Assembly: GCA_027605045.1 (NCBI GenBank)
Contig: JAQFWX010000093.1
Coordinates: 1-64,000, forward strand
From: Phallus indusiatus
Lineage: Eukaryota; Basidiomycota; Agaricomycetes; Phallales; Phallaceae
Direction of reading: 5' to 3'
Length of the DNA: 64,000 bases
In this document: in pieces, positions 10,758 through 23,949 of the stretch
How the letters are laid out: every line of letters starts with the position of its first letter
Numbering within the stretch: position 1 is the first letter of the stretch
Notes under the pieces: model-generated
Database searches by the model: none
What the model saw: only the letters and a program-made list of their open reading frames with translations
What the model was told of the DNA's origin: nothing
Translations under genes and position numbers: made by a program

Positions 10758-12656
10758 TCATCCTAATTTCGGAAGATCTCGCGTATGTATGAAAATCTCA
10801 TCGCTCGTGTCTCTAAGACATGCCCATATTTTCAAGGTCAACAACGGATTCCGTTGTATCATTAGTTTGCACTTGAGAGATTGGTTGATATTCTTTGGAG
10901 GCGCCTTGCCTGTTAATCTGTCAAAAAGCTGAGATGGAGTGCATTGTCTATCACAAAGGAGAACGAAACCAACGGCTATAAATATTGCACTACTCATTAT
11001 GATCGCGGCACCGAGGATAGATAGTAAACTAGGTATGGTGCCAAAAATTAGACGTTCCATGATTGTAGCGAATAATAGCTTTTTGAAATTTGAAATTCAA
11101 CACATTGTTCTTGCTTAACTGTTTGAGTGATGGCAACTTTAACGCACCTGAGTGTATAATGCTAATGTGCCACGCGAAGCTGTCTCTCTTTGTAATCCAC
11201 GTGCTAATAGGATCTGCGAGACATTCGGAAATTGGTAAACGTTAATTTGAAATATCAACATACTTGTCCAATAAAACCGGATATACCAACAGATAGCAAT
11301 ACACCACACCAAGACAATTTTGAAGGAATAACGAATTTAGTGCGAAATAGTATCATGCTTTTGCACGATCGCTTCAATACTTGTTTTGAATAGAGCTTTC
11401 TGATATGCTCACCCTATTGATGACACAATCACCGAATAAGACGAGAAGAACGCCAAGGAATGCATTACATGCGCGCGTTCTCCAATTGCTCGTAAAGAAA
11501 TATCTATGGTTCGGTAGCGGGATTACGATTCCTTTTTGGGATACTTTGTTGAGACTCACAGGCACCGGTGGCACCGGCAACACCCATCATGGAAACACTG
11601 ATACGGTCGTTTGACATAAATAATGAGATCCAGATCTACAATTCTAAAGGTTAAAAAAGGTCATCCTTACCCAACAGCGATGATCCTTTGTGTTGATGTA
11701 ACTTTTTCATCCAATACGTCGGAGGATGCATTATTCCCGAAGAATGACTGCGGACGAGCAATAAGAATCACACCAAGAAAACTGAATGCTTTGGATGAAA
11801 ATAATGAGTGAGAAAAATGTCATAATTCAGAGACGCAAGAAATATTAAACTTTAATAATATGGAAAAGCGTACCACCAGCGGCGATCTCCTTTCTGGATA
11901 AATGCTCATGCAATACGAAAAAACCCGCAATAGCGGTTGTAGTCGGCGAGAGAAATGTGAGTACAACAGCATCCGATAATGATAGATATTGAAGTGAATA
12001 ATATATTCCAAACAAGCCAAAGAAGCTTCATGTTTCGTTACGACCCGATGGATTAACGAGCAAGCTGAAGAAAAACGTACCCTGATACTCCACGAAATAT
12101 GAGAAGATAGCGAACTTCTGGAGGCCCAAGAAAGGTGTGTGGGATTTTTCGTACAACCCTGGGTGAAATTCAACATTTTAGCGAACTCTTGAGCCTCGTG
12201 GAGGGAACTCGTGAACATACATGTATGTTACAGAGCAACAGTATGTGATAAACTAGGGACAGAAGTTTAGCAGTAAAAGAAGTGAGATTTAGGTTTTATC
12301 GGGATGTATGTATAGTTGGGAAACACACCATGCGGACGAACACGAGCTAAAGAAGAAGAATAAACATTGTAAGCAGGGAAAATAAATGCAAAAAAAGATT
12401 AAACGACCTCCAAAGTTGAAACTGGTTCTTCAATTTTGTTCAGAAACTTGACTGAAACATTCATAAATGTCATGAAAAGCTGGGAGGCGGCTATAAGCAA
12501 TAAGCCAACATTGTTTGTGCAAAGCTCCACGACTAGGTTCTTGAGGATATGAGTTCGTGTAGAAATATCATTTATTATTGAATATTCATGAGAAATTGGT
12601 GAAATTGGAGTAGCTGGCAAAGCAATACCACCATTTGGATGGTGGGACAGGTGCAT
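10758..12656 (-). CDS. Drug/metabolite transporter superfamily (EamA) membrane protein (11 exons)
   Basis: Multi-pass solute transporter of the DMT/EamA group, similar in layout to SLC35G-type proteins; substrate not known. Minus-strand exons are 12656-12408, 12346-12329, 12252-12221, 12158-12081, 12025-11877, 11788-11671, 11597-11560, 11503-11413, 11357-11264, 11213-11148 and 11078-10758. All phases agree, giving 1254 nt and 417 residues. Diagnostic stretches include GLLLIAASQLFMTFMNVSVK (first helix), VRKIPHTFLGPPEVRYLLIF, YYSLQYLSLSDAVVLTFLSP with LHEHLSRKEIAAG, GVILIARP, GATGAYISLRAIG, LARGLQRETASRGTLALYTQ and LSILGAAIIMSSAIFIAVG (last helix). About ten membrane segments are expected. The C-terminal tail after the last helix is less certain: a 45-nt in-frame stretch there (GTTGGT...CTCAG) could be a further intron. 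Exons as short as 18 nt make this gene easy to miss. Confidence 0.9.
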
Positions 12657-14788
12657 CGAGGGTTATCCAAGACCGGATGCCGCACGACATCACCAGAAGC
12701 AAGTGCCGTTCTCGGCAGACTATCGATGCCGTAAGCTTATGTAAACACTTGCAATTACACAACGAGCACGCTTGTTTTTCTCGAAGACTGCGGTCTCCTT
12801 CACGGAATTACTCCATTTATCAACCTTCGATACAATCTGTGGCAAAATTTAGTCTCGTAACACCTCGGTGCCATCTCCTAAAGAAAGAACGGATGGTGTT
12901 TGGCATCTTTGTTGTTACGTGAAGAAGGCAAAATTCGATGATGAATTTTAAAATGTTGAGGTCCACCTATAGATTTAGAATGATAACAAAAAAGCGAGCG
13001 AACCGGTGTTTTTCCAGCTCAAAATATCTCCAGGTTCGTTTTGAGCTTGCATCGACTCTATTGTACAACCGTTTGTAATACAATTCAAGCAAAGCACTCC
13101 GCCTGGGATCAACTCCGTTTCGCCGACATAGAATGGATAATTATAAATGTATCATTCCAATCTATTCTGCACCAGCCTGCACCACGTTCACTGATGGGAG
13201 ACATACGTAATGCCGTTTACTATTAACTCTCAAAGCTGGGTATTGAATCTACCGAATCAGCGGAAACGGTCGGGTTTGACGGGAAAGTCGCTCGTTTTTG
13301 TCAGATTGTCATGATTTTCATACACTCGGTCTTGGCTGTATACCGGCACCGTAACGTATATCGCTAACAGTGAATGATTGAATGACAACGTGGTTGTTTT
13401 ATCTCTTCTCGCTTGCTCACGTTTCTCCTTTCAAAACAAAAACCCATTATGCAGATCTCTCGTGCGATTTAGCCTGTTGGATAATTCAAGTGTCCGCGTC
13501 TGACCAACGTATACCCTTTGGACCCTACACAGCTGAAGATCTCGCACAATAATTAGTCGACGTGGGAATTAAACGGCAATCCAGCCGTACAACAACCTTG
13601 CAGCGCTCGATATCTCTCCAGTCATTTCATTGGCCAGATAGATATAGCCCTCTAGAGGGATACGGGTAGCGCCGTAGCTTGAATCCTACCCTTGAACATC
13701 TTTTGTGGCATCAGCGTCCAGATCTCTGGCCTTGCTTACCACGAGACCAACCCATTCATTCTTTTCAGTGGCCATGCCATGTCATTGCCTTTGCATAAGC
13801 TGTGATTCTTCGGGATGCTGGTTAATCTTCATCCATCCAACTGCGTGATTTCAAGCCATGGTTGCTACCTTTTTATCTTTATGTGTTTATGCAGGCGCTA
13901 AGATCGTCATCGACTTTGGAATCTAAGAAGAGATATCGCAATTGTGAGCTTTCTCTTCCTTCCTTTGGCTAACACCCACGTTTCCTTATGTTAAGCGGAT
14001 TCACTAGGGGCGATTATTACAAGGGATGTATTAACGATATAATTTTCCTGCAGAATCCCTTCACTACCGGTTAGAACATCCTTAATTTACATCAAGACTC
14101 TTGAGAAATGCGAAGCTCTCTGTCAAACGGCCGAACGCTGTACCTCATCGTGATCGATTCTGATCGGGAGATAATCTGAACCTTTCCATGATCAAGAAAT
14201 CAATACTATCATTCCATTCGTTATCGGCCAGGTTCAATACTACCAGTGCACGTTTCGCATATTTTCTTCTGCTCTTACAACCGCTTTGTCCTATTTGACT
14301 TCACGATATGCGACGGTTCCGTCAACCTCCCGCTTTTCGGAATTCAACGGCATAGGCTGTCTCAACAAAACCTCCTAAGCTCAAAAGGATAAAAATATAT
14401 GTCTGTCGTTTCTTTCTCCGTGGTTTAAATGTTACTGATAGTTGTATGTAAGGCACGAATACAAATGTACTATGGGACGCCAGTAAACAATGCTTTTTTT
14501 CCTCAAATGAATTGGCCCCCATCTCATAAATGTAGGCTTATAGCAGCCAAACCATCCTTCGCGTATATTATATTATATTGCAACTCGTATCTACTTCCAA
14601 ACTATCTGAATAATAGCGGCTTTCTTTGCAGCGGAAAATACTTTCTAACCGACGATAATCTCATCAGCGAAACTGCTACAAAAGGCGAAGTTCTTCTGTG
14701 ACTGAAGCAGGGTATTGTACACGCTTCCCTTCGAAAGCTCGTTTCTTGCTAAATTTTATTTCTCTATCTATCACTCCTATATAACACA
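12657..14788. other. Intergenic region, no gene seen
   Basis: Upstream of the transporter start and the small gene at 14789. An in-frame TAA lies a few codons above the transporter ATG, supporting that start. I found no exon chain or motif on either strand. Confidence 0.45.
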
Positions 14789-15136
14789 ATGGCATCCGGA
14801 CTCGTTGTCAGTCTCCCTTTGTCTTGTTTCCTCATTATCTATTTGCTAATGCTTCTGTTTCAGGTTGGCGATAGAGTCGTCTTCATTAATGCCAGAACGC
14901 AAGTTCAAGAAATGGGCACTGTCATTGCCCTAAACAATCGCCTGCCTGATGTATGCGACTTGGTCTCACGAGTCAGCCAAAAAAAATTCTAATGTTACTC
15001 GTAGGGCACCCTCATTGCCACTGTCTCTAGGGACGCCGGGGGCACAATTTCCGTCCCGTAAGCGATATTTTCGTTATGAATACCTTTTTGTGCTCAAAGC
15101 GCAATCACCAGTGTCGCAGGTTTATCCCGCCCGTAA
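14789..15136 (+). CDS. Small conserved-looking protein, 60 residues in four exons
   Basis: Exons are 14789-14806, 14864-14950, 15005-15057 and 15112-15136, together 183 nt including the stop, with every phase consistent. The product starts MASGLVVGDRVVFINARTQ and continues with EMGTVIALNN, TLIATVSRDAGGTISVP and a short tail ending SRP. The alternating hydrophobic beta-strand pattern with GDRVVFINARTQ is typical of a small SH3-like barrel. I recall similar hypothetical proteins in mushroom genomes but cannot name a family. The last acceptor (CACCAG, ending 15111) is preferred; the next one downstream (ending 15120) would give a long unnatural hydrophobic tail. Four exons for 60 residues is remarkable. 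No partner gene is close. Confidence 0.6.
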
Positions 15137-18100
15137 AGTCGGGCAAACGCCAGCGAATAGTGCGCCTGGGCTTAATTCTCTCTTTCAATATTTATTTCTG
15201 TTTTAATCACCCCCTTCTCCTAAATTTATTGTTTTTAATGTACACCGCTATGTTCTTCTTATATTTAACTGACAGATCAGACACAAGTAATAACATAGAC
15301 GTACTAGATCGGTTCCATCTCAAATTTAGTAATTTTTTCTTCCGTTTAATTATAAAGCTCTTCCGAATCCTTTCTTGGTGTTTATAACTCTATCATCACT
15401 CACGACGCGTTCTGGGATTATGAGATGATTGGTTTTTTAGAGCAGTACGCCGCGTGGTGACAGTGGCAAGCCGATGACCTGACTACCCTTCATCGCTTGA
15501 ATGAAAGTGTATTCAATAAAGCTCAATCACTTTTGAACCTAATATCGAGGTTGTTATCGATGCGAGTGATGAGATATCTGCGAAGATGCGTTTACTTCAA
15601 TTGATTTTTGTCAGCCTGCGTCATCGAAGAATCATTATAATTGTTATTGTCGATTGAATTGGCCTCAAAAGAATCTAGACGTGTTTATTTTTGAATTGAT
15701 ACATCCATCGAAGTACGCGCCACGATATACTCGATCATGTGTGGCCCTCACTTTGATTGATAAAACTCCTTCTCTGGAGGTGGAATCTAATCCTGGCTAT
15801 ATGCGCCTTTGTTAAGACCGCCCTGCGATGCCAGTTCCGCACACTCAGGATAATGGAGTAATTCATAAAACAAGGAGAAATTTAATCCACACACTTTTCC
15901 ATTTGGAAGACGTTGGCACATAGCACATGGGGTTTTGCCTTTTTATCGCGTAAATCGGTGACGGACCGTGGATACCCAAATCCTTTTAGGTCGTCCCTGC
16001 CTGACTACGTCAAGTCTTCACTAAACCTGGGTTTAACCGAAGTCAATGCCTTCCAGAAAATTAACATATAAAAGGAAATTAGACAAAATCAGGTCCGTTC
16101 CTACTCACATCCGTGTGAATTTCGGAAGAATTTTTATTTTCTGAAAGACCAAAAGTTTACAGCTTCTGCTTTCTCACCACAGACACACATTCCCACCGCA
16201 TTTAGTAAGTTCTTTCGGAGCCTGACGGCTTGAAAAGGAATTAACCTCGATACCATCAATGTCCAATGCACGACTTCGAAAACTGACTCCACAGTCTAAA
16301 TACAACTATGTTACCAGGTTACACTCTCTATCTGAACCCATTAATTATAGTTTCGAAAGCCACGACAAGCCAGATTCAACGAGGTTAAAAGTTTATTTAA
16401 TATGCAATTCGGTTTTTCGTCGCGAGAATGCCCTGTTGTTCTTAATCCCGAAAACCGCGTATCAAGTATCAGAGCTTTGATGATTCGCTGTACCTATTGG
16501 ACGAATTTCATCCCTGGCCCTGGAATGCTGCGCACCTACCACACCATTCTAAAAGTAAGCTCATTCGCCAATATATACGTCTTCTAGGGTCAATTACAAA
16601 GGAACTTGAAAAGACGAAATTTGATTCGAGGATCTGAGCTCCGTCATGGGATTCATGCTTGCGTTTGGAATCAAACCACGTGGAAGAGACATTTTCAGCG
16701 GCGGGTTAACCATGTTAAGTAATTTTAATATGTTTTACTATGGGGATTCCGAGTCTGTCGCTGAAAAAAAAGGAATTTCATAATCTTCTGAACACTGTAC
16801 CTACTGTAGTACCGAATTGTTACGGGGCTTTTCTATTATTCCGTCAAATTCAATGAAAGGGAGTTCCTATTTTCAACTATATTTCAAGTTCCCCTAAAAA
16901 GACCTGTCTTCTTAAAGGGTGACATTATGGTCCATGTGTATATATAAATACTTGCTGGTGGCCCACGGTTTAGATCTAGACCTTTTACATACAATACGCC
17001 ACACATGAAGTTATTTAATACCAAATACCAGAGGATGACGCGATGGCGTCTACCTCGAAGCAAAGTTTTTGTGGATCGGAAGTTTCGTTGCTCCACTTTC
17101 CAAAGAAAGAATAATACGATTGAATTCCGGTCCCAGCGTAAAAATACGGGTTGAATATTAAAGGTTCATTGTGCGGTGATTATTCAGTCACTTTCTTCCG
17201 TCACTCACTTCCGTTGGACCCACTTTTGACACCATGACGTGCCTCGCCTCAATTCCATAGACTTTCACATCAATATTACAAGAATTAAGCCTGAGACCTA
17301 TGGTATTCAGTTCTTGAATGATCTGGGGTAACAGCACTAAGTTGCTAAGAACCCCCACCCCCGCGATCTTTTCGAGACAGTCACCTAAGCCGGTTCAACT
17401 TAGACAGCCCTGAGAAACAAACTTTTCCTGTGATTTGAAGTGACTTATAAGGATTTCCCGTCGGACAACTTCAATCGTCGCCCGTTTTTCATTTCTTAAC
17501 GAAAACGTCACCACTATAACAATGATATATGCAGCTACACTATTATAGGAGGACAGAAATACATGATTGGCAACTGATTCATTCGGCGCGCTATAAATAA
17601 TGCCCATACCACACAGCGGACATGTATCATTATCAAATTGTCTTCTTTACTATTGGAATTTTGTGAAAGAAAATATTCCGCGAACCAACTCGGCGACGGT
17701 GCACGGCGCTGAGCCAGGCCAGTGAGCCTGAACGTACTGACTGGCCTCTCCGCTTGCGTTCTGAATCACCAGCGTCTTAGCGTCTACAATTGCGAATAAC
17801 ACCGGAGGTCTATTAATGAGAAGGAAATATACTCACGTCACGATAATCAAAACAAGTCAAGTAGAAACGTAATGCACAAACTCAGACACCTCCGCTTTGT
17901 GGCTGTGAATCGGAACTTTACGGTATGGCGACCGTGAGTCCGTAGCTTTCAAAATTAGCTCAAAGGCTCATCCTACGTATTCGATAATCGCAGAGATAAA
18001 AAGGCATTTCGGCCCTTATGACAGCAGAAAAATAACCTGTTTTCCTGCATCTCATGGTTTTCCAAACATTGTCGCGTTAAAACCTATGTCAACAAAGTTC

Positions 18101-21100
18101 TTCTCTTGAGATGCATTCACCCTGCTACTTGTGGCTCGCTATAATGAAGGTTTTCCAAAAAGAAAGAACAACGCTTCTAAATTGGAACATGACGGAAGTG
18201 GTCCTCTGAACCGCACGATTAGTACAGGTTGAGTTGGAAAAATGTTTAACCAAAGAAGCGTGTCCTCCGGCTTCAAGTTATACGGTACATACCGAAGCTC
18301 AGTTTTCAGGTGTAAGGAATGCATAGTATGTGCAACAACAGACTACGGAGAGCTCAAGGAAGTGGAAGTCCTTGATTTAGGCATCGGGCACGCTGATCAT
18401 TATGAAGCGTCGCGAATACACCATGGATCTATGCAACAACTCATAGCGACCAGCGTGTTCCGACTGATACTGGGAGGCTTTGTGGTGCCGCACAATTCGA
18501 AGCCGGGCGCGATCTTCTTGGATGACAAAAATGAATAGAGAAGCATCTGAAGAAATTCGAAAGGACACGTTGTTTGACTTATTTGGTTTATCAAGCTCGG
18601 AACTTAATCATTCAATATGATAAGATTATCTTTCACCTCGCTGTACTTAATATAGGAAATTCTAGACTGGTATGGAAAGTGTCCTGCCCTACCTTTTTAG
18701 TACGGGTTTTGTTGAGAATTAAGGAACAGGGTTCTTACTTTGAAGCTCTTTCGCATATTACCTTTGTTCTGTCTCGGAAAGTAAAGCCTTCAGGATGCTG
18801 GCACTGGACTGGGAGGAGTGCATAATCAAAACAATTCTCCCGCGCTCGCAGTCGACGGCGGAAATGATCTCAGATTCCACTGCGTTCGAGATTCATGACG
18901 TTAAGATGAGCAGGATTTGGATGATAAAGCCATAGAAAGAAACAGATCGAGGCGGGGCAGGATTCAGGTCAGCGTCTATTGTGAGTCACCATGCGTCGTC
19001 GGGTGAGTGTTTGGGGTGGTTTATGCTAGCCCCATCATTAGAACCGTGCGTCGCATACGCCATTATATAATTGTCGCAAGGTGACTGCAGTCAGTATCTT
19101 GTCGCTGATTTGATCATTGTCAAATGAAGAAGTTATCTCTTCATTGTTACATTTAATCACTCTCGTGTTTATCACTGAGCCCATGGGGTTTGTGAGATGC
19201 ACAAGGATAGAACGATAAGTGTAAGGCCTTATGGCAACTTATCTTTAGGTAGAGTACTAGTTTTTCCGACTGCAGTGGGTTAAATGACGGCATGGGTATA
19301 TGCACTCAAACACGAGGCCGCTGACTTCATGCCATGACTCATTATGAGATGTGGAAATGAAAATGCTCGTTCAAGTGCACTGTCAACTTTGATTAGAAAG
19401 TGGCCCAATAACTAGTTATTCCATCTTATCTGCTAAAGGGACCCTTGATTAAACAAAGGCTTCTAGTCTGATTTCACGCTTTGTAATGAGGAGATATGCA
19501 GGGAATCGCTATTAGGCACGCGGTAACGTCCTCTAGCCTTTGCTCTCAGACCAATCGCAGTCTTGACTTTCAACTTCTTCTCCGATTGAACATGGACTGG
19601 ACACTTAGCAGTGCTAGCTGAGGGCTCTACATGACTTCGCTAAAGTATTATCCATGAAACGTTGTCAAGTTCGTCGTCCACTAAGAACCCTGTCCGCTTG
19701 AAAAGGGTGAGGCATGCTTCCAACGCACAACTGAGTGGTCGATGATTGGAATGGCACTATTGAGAGGATAACCTTGGCCTTAATCTACGACTCCGGCTAA
19801 GTGCTTATACGTTTGCCACTATTGATATGACTAAATAGATATCCATTAGCGAGACACAATGGACCAAAACATCCAAGATAACTTGAGGACCTTGGGGGGA
19901 ACACAATTCAACCCAGCTTTGCGAGGCTTTCCGCTCTCATACAAGAATGAGATCTTTCCCGATAAATATGGTTAAGGAGGGCACCGACATGCTGGTCTCT
20001 GAAAGGATCCATGCCACCCTCCAAAGACATGTATCGTGCCAAGGTCGTCCCCTAGTTCCGGTCCGTACTGACGAGAGATGATGGAATGATCCAGTTATGA
20101 TGGGATAGAAATGTACCGGTAGAATGTCTTGGAAATTTTGGGAACGAACAAGAAAAGGTCGACGATGTAAATTAAAATGACGGCGTTGAAACAGTCCGCC
20201 AGTCGTCGGTGGAACCTTCCCCAGGGCATATTTTTAGAGAAAACCCAATCGCCGCAATCCACAAATAAGTTGTCTGCGATGAAGACAAATGGGACCACTT
20301 CACAGCAAGCATTAGGGCAGAATATGTCCATCATTTGCACATCGGGGGCTGACCGTAGAAGGACCTCGGTCGTTTTGAGACCGACGTTGCTTCCACCCGG
20401 CTTTGATCCTACAGTCGGTTCGCTCTGTTCAGGACGAGGTCTGTGGTACCATTCCTTTGGTTGCGTTCCTTTAGCAATCAACATTTCAGATAGGGCATCA
20501 TCAAGTACCTTCCCAAAGAGGAACTTCCAGCTACTTTATCAAGAACCTTCCGCCCAATGAATAGCTGCCCAGCGGGTCATACCAACACAATGGACTTGTA
20601 TTAATGAGGTTCTGTAACCGATCGCGCATGCCTGGTTGCGAGTACTTGAAAGGAAAGCAAACAGTCCTTCTCGAGCTTCGGGGCAGGGTTCCGAATGATC
20701 GTCTTCATACATTGACATTCATAATGATCATGTCTTCTTCTCCCGTGCAGCTTCGATGATGGAAAGCCACTCGCGTAGATCAGCAGAGGTCCAGCATCAC
20801 TTCAATGCCTTCCAAACCCGATTTGTAACCATTCCCAAACGTCATACCTCCAGATCGAGGTGGCTTCGTATTGAGATTTGTCAAGGGCAGGGACGAGAAG
20901 CTCAGATGACGGTTGCCGATGGTATCACTTGCATAACTCCAGCTCCAGATGAGACACCTCGCCCTTTGGGGTTAACACTGAAGGCGATACCGCAGCCAGT
21001 ACACCTCATCAGAAGCATAGCGTCGACATTAATAGACGTATAAATGAGATTCTGAGGTGGTTATCGCGCATTTCCTCACGCGCACCTTCTATTCTTGCGA

Positions 21101-21402
21101 CGATGCAGACAGTTGGGGTCTTGGAAGCAACCTGGAAGAGCCTGGAAGCCACAGTTAAGCCCTTGGCTAAGTAATATCGGTTGGGACATGTCATGAATGG
21201 TTCCAGATGCGTAATAACTATGTTATCGTCCAGATAACGTCCTAAATAGGCCCCATCGCTCGGTTGCCTAGCACAATAACGAGGGTTTCCATGAATGACC
21301 AACGATTAAATATGTTGTCCGGAAGTTTCGAGAAAATCGTCCAAAAAAGGATCAGCTCCAATCAGCATGAAAAACCAAAAGCGGGATCGAGTAAAAAGAG
21401 AA
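15137..21402. other. Long gene-poor stretch
   Basis: No recognisable gene. Open frames are short and have no matching splice partners. The part at about 20090-21302 reads more like old protein-coding DNA on the minus strand: long open pieces, and a segment DLREWLSIIEAAREKK at about 20740-20790. The frame is broken repeatedly and no family was identified. Confidence 0.4.
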
Positions 21403-21482
21403 GGTACAACCGTGGTTCGAACACGGGGCCACACGATGACCGAAAGTTGCAATCGTGTGCTCTACCACTGAGCTATTGCACC
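21403..21482 (-). tRNA. tRNA-Cys (anticodon GCA) with 9-nt intron
   Basis: Read on the minus strand, the acceptor is GGTGCAA/TTGTACC (seven pairs, one G-T). The D arm is GCTC-AGTGGTA-GAGC, the anticodon stem CACGA/TCGTG, and the T arm CCGTG-TTCGAAC-CACGG. The 16-nt anticodon region is the loop TTGCAA-A split by the nine bases CTTTCGGTC after position 37, the canonical tRNA intron site, giving anticodon GCA. The discriminator base is T73, as expected for cysteine tRNAs. A five-T Pol III terminator follows within about ten bases (plus-strand A run at 21393-21397). Confidence 0.95.
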
Positions 21483-23135
21483 GTTACTACTTCATGTCAC
21501 ACTTGGAAGACATATTCGCCATTGTTTGAGGAGAAGCGCCAATCGGCTTTTCCCGTATCCTCCATCTCCTCAAACCTTTTTACCTTTCGTGTTCATTCAT
21601 GAACTCACAGTTTGCAAGCAAACCATTTGCGAATCCACAGTTCTTCAAATAGCATCACTCTTCGCTGGTAAACTGCTCCATAATTCATCGTACTGCACCT
21701 GAATCCGACATAACCGCCACACTCGTCGGCGATTTGTTTTCAAGGCGGTTTCTACCGACATTCCACCAAATCGACCTTCTCAACCAACAGTATTGAACTG
21801 GGACAAATAAAATGCAAGATGAAGCTTACTTTACCTCTATTCTGACATCCGGGATGGAAATGCGGTTATGCTAAGCGATGAGTGGTGATTTTTCTGCGTC
21901 ATGGATGTATCTGCGATGATATATATCACAATGATCATTTCCTTACATTTCTTTAGATTGATCTCCAATACTTGAACGAGCGCACGTGTTCCGGATTCTG
22001 GTTCAAAGTGATGACACCGCCGAGCATAATTTAAGGCAAATCCTCGATTTATATTTTATATAAATAACAATGATTAACCAATGTGCTTCAGCACAAAGTC
22101 TGTTTCAACACAAGCTTTGAAGTCCAGCATGACGCGATCGTGAAAAAGAACAGTCACTAAGAAGGTTTGCAATTCACTGCGCCAACGGGGAAATTCAGAG
22201 ACTCAAAGCCAACAACCAATAAAAGAAACAAAATGGAAGGACGTTAATTGAATACAATAGTATTTAAATGTGATCTGAAAATACGCCCACCACTTTGTTT
22301 TCTCGTCTTAAATCACATCGCCTATTTTATTGCCGTACGTCTCACTGAAGTTTTTCTGGAGTTGATATGTAGTATTTACTATTCGCTTCCCGTTTTCTGT
22401 TTTTCTCAGTTAATCAACATGAAATGAAGTCGTCAACGATGATCGGATGCTCTGTGAATGTGGTACTAGATGATTACTTTAAATGTTCAAATGTGAATAT
22501 TTAAGCCGAGTGGCCTCTTTTACGGAATTATCTTATGGAAGATTTGAGATATTGAGTGTCCAATTTCTTAATAGACGTGAAGTAGAGCTAATATTCCTCC
22601 CGAGGAACTTCTCTCACAGTCACTCTTCACCCTGTCGCAAGAGGAATATAGGCAAGTCTTTCATGAGTAAACCTGATCGCACACTCATACAGGTGGCAGT
22701 GTCAGATGCCGGTGTCCCTTTTAAAAGTAATCATTTCTTATGGATAACGTTCTCTAATATGACTTTCCACCCATGAACTACGTTCCATTCTCGCTGTCGC
22801 TTTGAAAAATAAAACTGGTTTATCTCGTTTTCTTAATTAATGGGTGGGTCGCTCGGGAATGCTCCCTGTTTGTCCCCTCATTTCCGTGCTCGCTTATCTC
22901 CGTGGACCTCTGTCAATACCGGGGATCGCCCTTGATTACTACAGGTACGTTAACCGCAACTGGCTTGAGCCTGTTGTCTGCACATGGTAATAATGTTATT
23001 CCAAATACGGCAGCAGATCTGTCGGGAATCGTCTGGAATCGTATGCGGAAGTGAGCCTTCGGCCCTTAGATTCACCAGCATTCCCTGATACCTTAAAATT
23101 GCGAGATCATATCCTATGATTTCAGCTTGTACCGA
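21483..23135. other. Intergenic region, no gene seen
   Basis: Moderately AT-rich DNA between the tRNA and the 802-bp inverted-repeat element. The open frame at 22483-22776 has no motif I recognise. Confidence 0.4.
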
Positions 23136-23949
23136 TGACAGTAGGACCCCTGGCAATTAGCATTTATGCCAGGGCCGTTTTCGGGCCTCCAAAGGTGCTC
23201 TGGGACCCTCAATGCCGGGGTTTTTTCGGGCTATGAAGGTCGATTTTTGCACTCATGCCGGGTTATTTTTTCGGGCTGGCGGCAGCAGAGATCGCATAGG
23301 CCGGGGCCACTAGAGGGGTTAGCCGGGCCAGAATAGGTCATATGGTTGAGCTAGAGAGTGATGCTATGGCCCAGCGGTTTAGCGGATTTACCCGTTGTGG
23401 TTTGGTGTACTTTCGTTTCAATTCCTTTAGCCAGCTCTTTGTCACTCCCTAGGTGTTTTTATGGTCACTTGTGGACGCGATTTGCTTTTTTTTTCGTCTG
23501 TTCCGACAACAAATCCTTAGCCTTTCGTAATGATACTCAGTTTTTACAATCGCAGAGTTTCTTGTGGCTATTCTGGGGGCATATAAACCTCGAGGGAATC
23601 AAGTTACAGCAGATAGGAATGAGTAGTTAAATGTGTATATTTTGTGCTAGATGACCGCTAGTAGTAGAAAAAAGCTATATACAAAACAGTTTCTCGAGAA
23701 AGAGCCTGATTTCGGGCCAAAACGCGCATATTTCTCAACTTTGCGGGGTCAGGGCCATATTTCGGGCCAAAATGCCTGACTAGAAGGCCGGGGCGGCAAA
23801 ACGGGCCTCGAGCTTGGAAATTTGTGAATGCCAGGGTGTTTTCGGGCCGGGAGGACCCAAAATGTCGATTTTTTCGTCGGGCCAGAAGGCCCATTTTTGA
23901 CGATTTTTGACCCCGGCATCAATGCTAATTGCCAGGGGTCCTATGACAG
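23136..23949. mobile_element. 802-bp non-autonomous TIR element (MITE, hAT-like?) with TGACAG duplication
   Basis: The element proper is 23142-23943. Its ends are inverted repeats of about 33 bp (23142-23174 and 23911-23943) with two mismatches, beginning TAGGACCCCTGGCAATTAGC. It is flanked by identical TGACAG at 23136-23141 and 23944-23949, a probable target-site duplication. The octamer TTTCGGGC occurs six times, all on the plus strand: 23179, 23224 and 23269 on the left, 23710, 23760 and 23840 on the right. Such subterminal motifs are typical transposase-binding arrays of hAT-type elements. No transposase frame is present. Superfamily is uncertain because only six duplicated bases are visible and hAT elements usually make eight. 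Confidence 0.75.

Noticed and set aside
12060..12160. A one-base deletion in the transporter near GGGCCTCCAGAAG.
   Set aside because: With the donor ATGTATGT at 12220 and acceptor at 12159 the frame reads HTFLGPPEVRYLLIF correctly.
14778..14784. TATATAA just before the small gene at 14789 as a TATA box.
   Set aside because: Only four bases from the ATG, too close to act as its TATA element.
21200..21240. YLDDNIVIT string on the minus strand resembling the reverse transcriptase YxDD motif.
   Set aside because: No other reverse transcriptase blocks in register before or after it.
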